A stretch of DNA of 5,367 nucleotides. It comes from an uncultured Actinomycetes bacterium. GTDB lineage: Bacteria; Actinomycetota; Thermoleophilia; Solirubrobacterales; 70-9. Positions 1-5,367 of the stretch are shown here, in pieces. Position numbers and translations under genes: made by a program. Under the pieces are notes generated by a model. It saw only the letters and a program-made list of their open reading frames with translations, had not been told where the DNA came from and did not search any database. The stretch is from the NCBI GenBank assembly GCA_946886425.1, contig CAMPIP010000163.1, positions 1 through 5,367 on the forward strand, read 5' to 3'. Numbering within the stretch: position 1 is the first letter of the stretch; every line of letters begins with the position of its first letter.

Positions 1-1223
1 CTGCCGTCCCCGAAATCCCAGTCGTAACGGGCCACGGCGCCGTCCGAGTCCGACGAAGCGGAGCCGTCGAAGCTGACGCTGCCGCCGCTGCCGGCCGAGG
101 AGAAGGAGCCGGTCGGGCCCTGGTTGGGGGTGATCGCGAGCGCCTGGACGTCGGGTTTGGCGACGCCGGCTTCGAAGGGCGAGCCAGCGAGCGGGGCGAG
201 AAGTCCGTGGGTGTCGATGCCGAACCCCAGCACTGCTTTCCCGACGCTCTGCGCGGCGACGTAGAGACGCGTCCCGTCGGGGGTCACCGCGCCGCTGCGC
301 GGAGCCGCCGCGCTCAAGATCCCGCCGCTGGGCCCCCCGGTGTAGGCGCCCGTCGGGGAGATCGAGTATGCCGCGATGGTTGCCGCGTTCATCGTGTAGA
401 GACGGCGTCCGTCTGGGGAGATCGCGATCCCGTTCGGTTCCTGACCACCGGTGCCGAGGGGATAGCCGGGCAGCAGCGCCAGTGAACCATCAGGGGCGAT
501 CGAGAACACGGAGAGGTCGTCCGAGCCCTTGTTGACCACGTAGAGGAAGCGCCCGTCGGGGGTCACGGCGCCGGCCCAGGATTCGGCGCCGCCGCTCGCG
601 AAGGGGGACCCCGTAACCGTCGCCAGCGTGCCGTCGCCGCCGATGGCGAGGGCCGAGACGGTGCCCTCGTAGTTCTCGGTGTAGAGGAAGCGCCCGTCGG
701 CGGAGACGGTGATCCCGACCGGCAGGCCGGCGACCGGGAAGGGGGATCCCGGCACGACGGTGAGCGCCCCCGTGCCGTGGATCTCGAAAGCCGAGACGTC
801 ACCCGAGTCGCGGTTGTTGACGTACATGAAGCGGCCGTTGGGGGTCACCGCGTTGCCGAGCGGAAGCGCACCGACGTTGAAGGCACCGGCGATCGGCGTC
901 AGGGCGCCGGTCGCCGTGACGTTGTAAGCCGAGACGCTCGGCGGGACCGCCCCCGCGTTGACGACGTAGGCACGGCGGCCGTCGGGGGTCATCGCGATGC
1001 TGACGGGATTGGTGCCGGCCGCGAAGGGCGAGCCGGGCACCGGCGTCAGCGAGCCGGTGCCGTCGACGTCGAGTGCCGCGACGTTGCCGGACGCGTTGCC
1101 GACCACGTAGACCCTGGGTTTGGCGCCGGCGCCGGCCGGCACGACCAGCGCCGCGACGGCGGCGGCAAGCGCCAGCGCCGCGGCGCGGCTCCAGAGCTTC
1201 CTGAATCTTCCCAGGGAAAGCAC
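1..1223 (-). CDS. Secreted seven-bladed beta-propeller protein with C-terminal PKD domain (3' end outside window)
   Basis: 407 codons are visible, and the frame is still open at the left edge. Residues 1-34 look like a Sec signal peptide: a basic n-region (RFRKLWSR), an Ala/Leu/Val-rich core, and a likely cleavage after AGA before Lys35. A YVTN/lactonase-like beta-propeller follows. Its repeated element of the form TPDGR-x-x-Y-V-x-N starts at residues 79, 127, 174, 221, 269 and 314, with a last degenerate copy (TPN) at 365. The 45-51 residue spacing implies seven blades. Many blades also carry a GSPF-type turn. From about residue 371 a PKD-like Ig fold begins (FDGSASSDSDG, then YDWDFGDG) and is cut by the window end. 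The protein is probably extracellular or cell-surface; its ligand or enzymatic activity is unknown. The start is GTG at 1223, the first plausible start after the in-frame TAA at 1235-1233. No good Shine-Dalgarno is visible, so coupling to the upstream ABC-F gene 9 bp away is likely. The GTG start and missing stop make it easy for ORF callers to overlook. Confidence 0.88.
   Translation of the reverse strand, partial: MLSLGRFRKLWSRAAALALAAAVAALVVPAGAGAKPRVYVVGNASGNVAALDVDGTGSLTPVPGSPFAAGTNPVSIAMTPDGRRAYVVNAGAVPPSVSAYNVTATGALTPIAGAFNVGALPLGNAVTPNGRFMYVNNRDSGDVSAFEIHGTGALTVVPGSPFPVAGLPVGITVSADGRFLYTENYEGTVSALAIGGDGTLATVTGSPFASGGAESWAGAVTPDGRFLYVVNKGSDDLSVFSIAPDGSLALLPGYPLGTGGQEPNGIAISPDGRRLYTMNAATIAAYSISPTGAYTGGPSGGILSAAAPRSGAVTPDGTRLYVAAQSVGKAVLGFGIDTHGLLAPLAGSPFEAGVAKPDVQALAITPNQGPTGSFSSAGSGGSVSFDGSASSDSDGAVARYDWDFGDG
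540..700. repeat. 20-bp direct repeat pair within propeller blades (540-559 and 681-700)
   Basis: Two identical 20-base copies at 540-559 and 681-700 lie exactly 141 bp (47 codons) apart. They encode the same blade segment (the PDGRFLY / ADGRFLY motif) on the minus strand. Related degenerate copies recur at blade spacing across roughly 129-989. This is the DNA trace of internal blade duplication in a coding gene, not an independent repeat element. Confidence 0.8.
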
Positions 1224-1232
1224 CCCCGGGAT

Positions 1233-3152
1233 TTAACGCGGGTTGCCGGCGGTAGTGGGTGAGGACTCGGCGATCGTTTGAGCCTCCTCCCACTCCGCGT
1301 AGAGCTCCTCGACCGTCCTTTTGGCGGCGGTGTGGCGCTCGGTGGCGCGCTCGTAGCGGCCCGGCGAGGACCAGGCGCCGGGGTCGGAGAGCTCGTCCTC
1401 GATCGCGGCCAGCTCCGCCTCGGCCCTGGCGATCCTGTCCTCGAGGCGGGCGACCTTGCGGGCCGCCTTCTGCGATGTCTTCACGGTGCGCTGGCGCTTG
1501 GCGCCGGGCGCCTCGCCGCGGTCGCCCGGCGGGCCATCGCCGGGCTCCCCGTCCTCTTCGTCGCGGCGGCGCTGGTACTCGGCCCAGCCGCTGTCGTGGC
1601 TGCGCAGCTGCCCTCCCTCGCAGACCAGGGTTCGGGACCCGACCGCCTCCAGCAGGGCGCGGTCGTGGGAGATCAGCAGCACCGTCCCCTCGAACTCGGT
1701 CAGCGCGTCCTCGAGCGCCTCGCGGCTCTCGATGTCGAGGTGGTTGGTGGGCTCGTCGAGGACGAGGACGTTGGCGCCGGAGGCGACCAGGATCGCCAGC
1801 GAGAGGCGGCGCTGCTCGCCGCCGGAGATCTCGTTGAGCTGCTTGGCCGCGTCGTCGCCGGAGAACAGGAAGCCGCCGAGCAGCCCGCGTGCCTTCGGCG
1901 GCGTCAGGCCGGTCTCGCGGACCGCGGCATCCAGCACGGTGCCCTCGCCGGCCGCGGTGTCGGCGTGCTGGGAGAGGTACCCGAGCCTGACGTTGTGGCC
2001 GCGGCGGATGCTGCCGCTGGCCGGCGCGCGCTCGCCGGCCAGGGTCTCGATCAGGGTCGTCTTTCCGGCCCCGTTGGGACCGACCAGGACGACGTGCTCG
2101 CCACGTTCCAGTTCCAGCTCGGCGCTCTCGAGCAGGGTCCGCCCCGGCACCTCGACCCGCGCTTTGACCGCTTTGAGGACGACTCGGCCGGGCCGCTCGG
2201 GGGGCTTGAAGGAGAAGCGCAGCGTGCGGGCGTCGCGACTTTCGGCGACCGGCCCGCCCCGCTTCGCCTTCTCGATCGCTTTGACCCGCGACTGCGCCTG
2301 ACGGGCCTTGGTCGCCTTGTAGCGGAAGCGCTCGACGAAGCGCTCCATCCGGGCGATCTCCGCCTGCTGGCGCTCGATCGCCTTGCCGAGGGCGATCTGG
2401 CGGGCCGCCTGCTCCTTGCGCCAGGCGTGCCAGGGCCCGGCAAAGAAGCGCGCCCGCTGCGCCTCCAGCTCCAGCACCGAGGTCCCGACCGCCTCCAGGA
2501 ACCAGCGGTCGTGGGCGACGAGGACGACCGCGGCGTCGAGCCCGACGAGGTAGCGCTCCAGCCACTCCAGCGAGGGGATGTCGAGATGGTTGGTGGGCTC
2601 GTCGAGCAGCAGCAGGTCGGGGCGGGCGGCCAGGACCCGGGCCAGCGAGGCGCGGGTCAGCTCGCCCCCCGAGAAGGTCGAGAGGGGCCGCTCGGCCTGC
2701 TCGGGGTCGAAGCCGAGACCTCGCAGGACCGCCAGCACCTCGTCGCGCCAGCGGTAGCCGCCGCCCGCTTCGAGCTGCTGCTGGGCCTTCGCGTAGGCGT
2801 CCATCGTCTCCTCGTCGGTGCCCGCCGACATCTGCTCCTCGAGGCGGGCCAGCTCCGTCTCGGTGGCGAGCATCTCCTCCCGCCCGGAGAAGACGTAGTC
2901 GCCGAGCTTGAGCTCGGAGTCGCGCGGGGGGCGCTGGTCGTGGAGGGCGACCTTGGCGCCTCGCTGGACCGAGAGGGTGCCGCCGTCCGGCCGCAGCTCG
3001 CCGGAGAGCACCCGCAGCAGCGTCGACTTGCCGGCGCCGTTGCGGCCGGAAAGGGTCATCCGTTCGCGCGGCTCGAGCTTGAAGGAGACGTCCTCGAACA
3101 GCAGCTTGCCGCCGACGTGGACTTCCAGGGATATTGCGGTCGCGATCGCCAT
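1233..3152 (-). CDS. ABC-F family ATP-binding protein (ribosome-associated ATPase)
   Basis: A 639-residue protein with two ABC ATPase domains and no membrane segment, the ABC-F plan (EttA/Uup/Vga-like). Domain 1 (about 1-235) has Walker A GRNGAGKST at 36-44, Q-loop Gln73, signature FSGGE at 160-164, Walker B LLLLDEPTNHLD at 180-191 and H-loop His214. The interdomain linker (about 240-300) is charged and helical and includes ERFRYKATKARQAQSR, typical of the ABC-F P-site tRNA-interacting region. Domain 2 (about 310-525) has Walker A GPNGAGKTT at 358-366, Gln395, signature ISGGE at 442-446, Walker B at 463-473 and His496. Both catalytic Glu residues are present. After a Gly/Pro/acidic spacer (about 531-555), residues 558-628 form a likely coiled coil resembling the Uup C-terminal domain. 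Family members bind the ribosomal E site and modulate translation; some give resistance to ribosome-targeting antibiotics. Subfamily and any resistance role cannot be decided here. The ATG start is preceded by GGGAG (minus strand, 3166-3162) at 9-nt spacing. Confidence 0.95.
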   Translation of the reverse strand: MAIATAISLEVHVGGKLLFEDVSFKLEPRERMTLSGRNGAGKSTLLRVLSGELRPDGGTLSVQRGAKVALHDQRPPRDSELKLGDYVFSGREEMLATETELARLEEQMSAGTDEETMDAYAKAQQQLEAGGGYRWRDEVLAVLRGLGFDPEQAERPLSTFSGGELTRASLARVLAARPDLLLLDEPTNHLDIPSLEWLERYLVGLDAAVVLVAHDRWFLEAVGTSVLELEAQRARFFAGPWHAWRKEQAARQIALGKAIERQQAEIARMERFVERFRYKATKARQAQSRVKAIEKAKRGGPVAESRDARTLRFSFKPPERPGRVVLKAVKARVEVPGRTLLESAELELERGEHVVLVGPNGAGKTTLIETLAGERAPASGSIRRGHNVRLGYLSQHADTAAGEGTVLDAAVRETGLTPPKARGLLGGFLFSGDDAAKQLNEISGGEQRRLSLAILVASGANVLVLDEPTNHLDIESREALEDALTEFEGTVLLISHDRALLEAVGSRTLVCEGGQLRSHDSGWAEYQRRRDEEDGEPGDGPPGDRGEAPGAKRQRTVKTSQKAARKVARLEDRIARAEAELAAIEDELSDPGAWSSPGRYERATERHTAAKRTVEELYAEWEEAQTIAESSPTTAGNPR

Positions 3153-3184
3153 CCTCGTTCGCTCCCGAGCGTAACCTGCAAGCC

Positions 3185-4120
3185 GTGGCGGGCCCGCTCC
3201 GACATCTCGGCGAGCTGGCGAAGGCGCAGGCGCGCCGGCGCTCGGCGGCGCGTGACGACGGCCAGGCGGTAGCCGAGCTGGAGGCGCACCCGCTGGGGCT
3301 GCCCGCTGGGCTCGAGGTCGAATGGCTCGGCGTCTCCGGCTACCGGCTCACCCACGAGAACCGCACCCTGTTCGTCGACCCCTACCTCTCGCGCGTGCCC
3401 TTCGGGGACCTGCTGCGGCGGCGCCGGGCACTCCCCGACCCGGCCGCGCTCGACCGCTTCGTGCGGGCGCCGGGCGAGACCGTCGGCGTGCTCGTCGGCC
3501 ACACCCACTTCGACCACGCGGTCGACGCCCCGGCCTTGGCCCGCCGCCTCGACTGCAAGGCCTACGGCTCGGCCTCGTTGGTCAACCTGATGGCGCTGCA
3601 CGGAATGCCGGAGCGGGCGGTCGAGGTCGAGCCCTACCGCGTCTACGAGCTGGGCCCGTTCGAGGTCAGCTTCACCCCCAGCGCCCACTCGAAGCTGCTG
3701 CTCGGCCTCGCCGTCCCCTACGACGGCGAACTGACCTGCGAGCACCTCGACTCCCTCTCCCCGGCCGCCTACCGCTGCGGCCAGGTCTGGGGCATCACGA
3801 TCGCCGTTGCCGGGGTCCGCATCTACCACCAGGGCAGCGCCAACCTCCTCGACGACGCGGTCCGCGAGCGCGGCGTCGACGTCTTCCTCGCCGGCGTCGC
3901 CGGCCGCTCCTTCACCGACCGCTACTGGCAGCGCATTCTCACCCGCCTCGAACCCCGCGCCGTCGTCCCCACCCACTACGACAACTTCTTCCGCCCTCTC
4001 GGCCAGCCGCTCGAGTTCGTCACCGCCGCCGAGCTGGCCCGGCTGCCCGAGGAGATCGGCGCCGTCAGCCGCGACATCGAGCTTGCGGCCCTGCCGCGGG
4101 CGGACCTGGAGGTTCGGTGA
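3185..4120 (+). CDS. MBL-fold metallo-hydrolase, UlaG / Lactamase_B_2-like
   Basis: 311 residues from GTG 3185. The core starts near residue 44 (EVEWLGVSGY, then TLFVDPYLSR), as in the Lactamase_B_2/UlaG-like branch of the metallo-beta-lactamase superfamily. The metal motif HTHFDH is at 106-111. Later candidate ligands are His168 (SAHS) and His264 (PTHYDNF). Where relatives carry a bridging Asp in a GD[TS]G motif, this protein reads YHQGSAN (214-220), so that ligand appears replaced. It is likely a cytoplasmic metal-dependent hydrolase; the substrate is unknown. Start choice is uncertain. The longest frame uses TTG at 3134, which would overlap the divergent ABC-F start by 19 bp, whereas GTG 3185 leaves 32 bp between the two genes. 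Neither has a clear Shine-Dalgarno, and the first 40 or so residues are Ala/Arg-rich and not recognisably part of the fold. The stop overlaps the next gene in GTGA, so the two are probably translationally coupled. Confidence 0.88.
   Translation: MAGPLRHLGELAKAQARRRSAARDDGQAVAELEAHPLGLPAGLEVEWLGVSGYRLTHENRTLFVDPYLSRVPFGDLLRRRRALPDPAALDRFVRAPGETVGVLVGHTHFDHAVDAPALARRLDCKAYGSASLVNLMALHGMPERAVEVEPYRVYELGPFEVSFTPSAHSKLLLGLAVPYDGELTCEHLDSLSPAAYRCGQVWGITIAVAGVRIYHQGSANLLDDAVRERGVDVFLAGVAGRSFTDRYWQRILTRLEPRAVVPTHYDNFFRPLGQPLEFVTAAELARLPEEIGAVSRDIELAALPRADLEVR
4108..4112 (+). promoter_or_regulatory. Ribosome binding site GGAGG for the peroxiredoxin gene
   Basis: A GGAGG core sits inside the last codons of the hydrolase gene, 4 nt before GTG 4117. 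It supports the GTG start, which gives a GTGA stop/start overlap, over any start further upstream in the same frame. Confidence 0.75.
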
Positions 4121-4680
4121 GCGACTTCGCGGCCCTGCCGCCTGACCTGCCCGCGCCCGAGGACGACGGCGCCGCCGACCACCTCGTCGGGATGGCGGTG
4201 CCGGCGCTGGCGCTGCCGGTAACGAGCGGTGGGGAGCTCAACCTCGCCGAGCTTGCCACGGGTCGTCTCGTCGCCTACTTCTACCCCCGCACCGGCAAGC
4301 CGGGCGAGCCGCTGCCGGACGGTTGGGACGACATCCCCGGCGCCCGCGGTTGCACGCCGCAGAGCTGCTCCTACCGCGACGCCCTCGCCGAGTTCGAACG
4401 GCTCGGCGCGACGGTGGTCGGCGTCAGCGCCCAGAGCGAAGCCGAACAGGCCGAGTTCGCGGGCCGCGAGCACATCCCCTTCCCACTGCTGAACGACCCG
4501 GATCTGCGGCTCGCGGAGGCGCTCCGCCTGCCTACCTTCGAGGTCGCCGGCATGACCCTCTACCGCCGGCTCACCCTGGTCGCCGAGGCGGGCACGATCG
4601 TCAAGTCCTTCTACCCCGTCTTCCCGCCCGACCGGGATGCCGCGGCCGTCCTCGCCTGGCTCGCCGCGCACGCCGCCTGA
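4117..4680 (+). CDS. Peroxiredoxin, PrxQ/BCP-type (AhpC/TSA redoxin fold)
   Basis: 187 residues from GTG 4117. The thioredoxin-like redoxin fold is recognisable: LVAYFYPRTG (51-60), the active site GCTPQSCSYRD with Cys79 and Cys84, VVGVSAQS (100-107), PFPLLNDPDLRLAEAL (121-136) and a YRRLTLV strand (149-155) whose Arg probably matches the conserved catalytic Arg. The CTxxxC spacing matches BCP/PrxQ, in which the first Cys attacks peroxide and the second resolves it within the same subunit, with recycling by thioredoxin. An unusual feature is an insertion of about 17 residues (61-77, KPGEPLPDGWDDIPGAR) between the beta strand and Cys79, where ordinary BCP has a short TPG turn. There is no signal peptide, so it is probably cytoplasmic. 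A strong GGAGG lies 4 nt upstream, and the gene overlaps the hydrolase stop by 4 bases. The function is probably reduction of hydroperoxides; the preferred substrate is unknown. Confidence 0.9.
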   Translation: MSDFAALPPDLPAPEDDGAADHLVGMAVPALALPVTSGGELNLAELATGRLVAYFYPRTGKPGEPLPDGWDDIPGARGCTPQSCSYRDALAEFERLGATVVGVSAQSEAEQAEFAGREHIPFPLLNDPDLRLAEALRLPTFEVAGMTLYRRLTLVAEAGTIVKSFYPVFPPDRDAAAVLAWLAAHAA

Positions 4681-4715
4681 CCCACCCCGTAAATTCTCGC
4701 GTTCGCAGGCGAACC

Positions 4716-4722
4716 GAGGAGG
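4716..4722 (+). promoter_or_regulatory. Ribosome binding site GAGGAGG for the cupin gene
   Basis: A strong GAGGAGG lies 6 nt before ATG 4729 in the 48-bp gap after the peroxiredoxin gene. It fixes the cupin start and suggests efficient translation independent of the upstream gene. Confidence 0.8.
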
Positions 4723-4728
4723 CGCTCA

Positions 4729-5223
4729 ATGGCGAACATCTACAAGCCCGAGTTCGAGCCCGGCGGGAAACCCGAGGGCTTCGGCTCGCGGCGGGCGCGA
4801 ATTGGCTACGAGCTGGGAGCCGAGTTGATCGGCGTGAGCCTCTGGGAGGTGCCTCCCGGCGAGGTCGCCTACCCGTACCACTTCCACTACTCCGACGAGG
4901 AGGTCGTGATCGTGCTTTCCGGCCGGCCGAGCCTGCGCGGCCCCGGCGGGGTGCGTGAGCTGGAGGAGGGCGAGGCGTTGCGCTTCCCCCTCGGCGAGGA
5001 GGGCGCGCACCAGATCCGCAACGACGGCGAGGAGACCGCGACCTTCCTGGCGATCTCCAGCCACGGCCGCCCGGACGTGGTCGTCTATCCCGACTCCGAC
5101 AAGATCGGCGTCGGCGAGCGGCTCCCCCGCGGCGGCGGCCTGCGCGCGTTCTTTCGTCGCGGCGAAGCCGTCGACTACTGGGACGGCGAGGAGGACGAGA
5201 AATCGGTGGGCCCTCACCGATGA
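4729..5223 (+). CDS. Single-domain cupin protein (cupin_2-like)
   Basis: 164 residues with both cupin motifs. Motif 1 is HFHYSDEEVVIVLSG (51-65), giving putative metal ligands His51, His53 and Glu58. Motif 2 is GEALRFPLGEEGAHQIRN (81-98), in the order G, P, G, H, N, with His94 as fourth ligand and two extra residues before that His compared with the classical pattern. A metal-binding beta-barrel is therefore likely. Cupins of this size range from isomerases and dioxygenases to non-catalytic binding proteins, so no reaction is assigned. Residues 111-152 form an extension rich in Asp, Gly and Arg (DVVVYPDSDKIGVGER, then GEAVDYWDGE), followed by an acidic, charged tail. There is no signal peptide or membrane segment. 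The ATG is supported by GAGGAGG 6 nt upstream. The gene lies 48 bp after the peroxiredoxin and may be co-transcribed with it, although an AT-rich TAAATT at 4690-4695 leaves room for its own promoter. The last six codons (SVGPHR) and the stop lie within the ssrA terminator hairpin. Confidence 0.9.
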   Translation: MANIYKPEFEPGGKPEGFGSRRARIGYELGAELIGVSLWEVPPGEVAYPYHFHYSDEEVVIVLSGRPSLRGPGGVRELEEGEALRFPLGEEGAHQIRNDGEETATFLAISSHGRPDVVVYPDSDKIGVGERLPRGGGLRAFFRRGEAVDYWDGEEDEKSVGPHR

Positions 5224-5234
5224 GGGCCCACCGA
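5198..5234 (-). terminator. Intrinsic terminator of ssrA, overlapping the cupin stop codon
   Basis: A perfect 14-bp inverted repeat (5203-5216 with 5221-5234) encloses a 4-base loop, UCGG when read on the minus strand. On the minus strand the stem is followed by TTTCTCGTCC, a short U-rich tail, and it begins 5 nt after the mature tmRNA 3' end. Both facts fit Rho-independent termination of ssrA. On the plus strand the stem contains the cupin TGA (5221-5223) and is followed by a GC-rich, T-poor sequence, so it is a weaker terminator that way, though it may still protect the end of the cupin transcript. Confidence 0.85.
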
Positions 5235-5239
5235 CCGGA

Positions 5240-5367
5240 TGGAGGCGCCGAGATTCGAACTCGGATCCGCGGACGCGGCGCGAAGGCATCTACAGGTTTA
5301 GCTGGCGCTTGATTCTCGTCTCCCGGGGTCCGCGCCAGCGGGCACTGCGGGAGATAAAGCCCCTTTG
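5240..5367 (-). ncRNA. ssrA: tmRNA (transfer-messenger RNA), 3' part; 5' part outside window
   Basis: Read on the minus strand, the end is a tRNA-like 3' half: T stem CCGAG/CTCGG around the loop TTCGAAT (5264-5248), a 7-nt acceptor strand CGCCTCC (5247-5241) and discriminator A at 5240. CCA is not encoded; the next bases are TCC. Upstream is CTAAACCTGTAGATGCC, matching the conserved tmRNA segment before the 3' tRNA-like domain (E. coli has CTAAGCATGTAG). Further 5' is a complete H-type pseudoknot. CTCCCG (5353-5348) pairs with CGGGAG (5325-5320), and GCTGGCGC (5339-5332) pairs with GCGCCAGC (5308-5301), in interleaved order, as expected for the last pseudoknot (PK4). tmRNA with SmpB rescues stalled ribosomes and tags nascent proteins for proteolysis. 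The tag frame and the alanine-acceptor 5' half lie beyond the right edge. The identification rests on conserved sequence and structure and is firm; the 3' end is inferred from tRNA geometry. Confidence 0.93.

Noticed and set aside
799..2565. A 588-codon minus-strand frame overlapping both the ABC-F and propeller genes
   Set aside because: It is extremely Arg/Ala/Gly-rich with no domain, and it is out of frame with two well-supported genes on the same strand.
1278..3272. A 664-codon open frame on the plus strand, antisense to the ABC-F gene
   Set aside because: It has no recognisable domain and a low-complexity Gly/Leu/Arg/Ala composition. It is a typical by-product of GC-rich third positions opposite a real gene.
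3056..3976. A 306-codon minus-strand frame opposite the hydrolase
   Set aside because: It shows Gly/Val/Asp-rich antisense composition without motifs, and it overlaps the hydrolase and the ABC-F start.
3322..4116. A possible N-terminal extension of the peroxiredoxin frame back to 3322
   Set aside because: This part is an Arg/Pro-rich shadow of the hydrolase gene. The GGAGG and GTGA junction at 4117 give a better start.
4690..4695. TAAATT as a -10 promoter element for the cupin
   Set aside because: It fits TAnnnT in an otherwise GC-rich gap, but no -35 element is seen about 17 bp upstream, so it is not listed as a promoter.
5240..5270. An ordinary tRNA gene on the minus strand
   Set aside because: The T arm and acceptor strand fit a tRNA, but no anticodon arm lies upstream. 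The TGTAG segment and pseudoknot identify tmRNA instead.
5301..5339. An 8-bp inverted repeat considered as a separate terminator or operator
   Set aside because: It is one stem of the interleaved tmRNA pseudoknot, and no T tract follows on either strand.

Overview
The window is very GC-rich coding DNA with strong G/C preference at third codon positions, GTG starts, short intergenic gaps and long spurious antisense frames. The gene style and protein sequences suggest a high-GC actinobacterium, possibly of the Thermoleophilia/Solirubrobacterales type. That placement is an impression from composition and protein style, not a phylogenetic result.

Layout. On the minus strand, reading leftwards from about 3150, lie an ABC-F ATPase (3152 to 1233) and, 9 bp after its stop codon, a secreted seven-bladed beta-propeller protein. 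The propeller gene enters a PKD domain just as it runs off the left edge (1223 to 1). On the plus strand, divergent from the ABC-F gene, lie an MBL-fold (UlaG/Lactamase_B_2-like) hydrolase (3185-4120), a PrxQ/BCP-type peroxiredoxin joined to it by a 4-base GTGA overlap (4117-4680), and, 48 bp later, a single-domain cupin (4729-5223). At the right edge, on the minus strand and convergent with the cupin gene, is the 3' part of the tmRNA gene ssrA (5240 to beyond 5367). It shows the T arm, the conserved TGTAG segment and a complete H-type pseudoknot. Its intrinsic terminator hairpin (5203-5234) contains the stop codon and last codons of the cupin gene.

How the genes may fit together. The hydrolase and peroxiredoxin are almost certainly translationally coupled, and the cupin may share their transcript. 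A peroxide or small-molecule detoxification role is plausible for this trio, but no substrate can be read from sequence. The ABC-F protein acts on ribosomes and tmRNA rescues stalled ribosomes, but they belong to separate transcription units and their proximity may be chance. There is no sign of a mobile element, CRISPR array, toxin-antitoxin pair or clear new defence system. No stretch longer than 300 bp lacks a gene. The most notable points are the terminator/stop-codon overlap, the replaced metal-ligand motif in the hydrolase, the inserted loop before the peroxiredoxin active site, and the very compact divergent start region.
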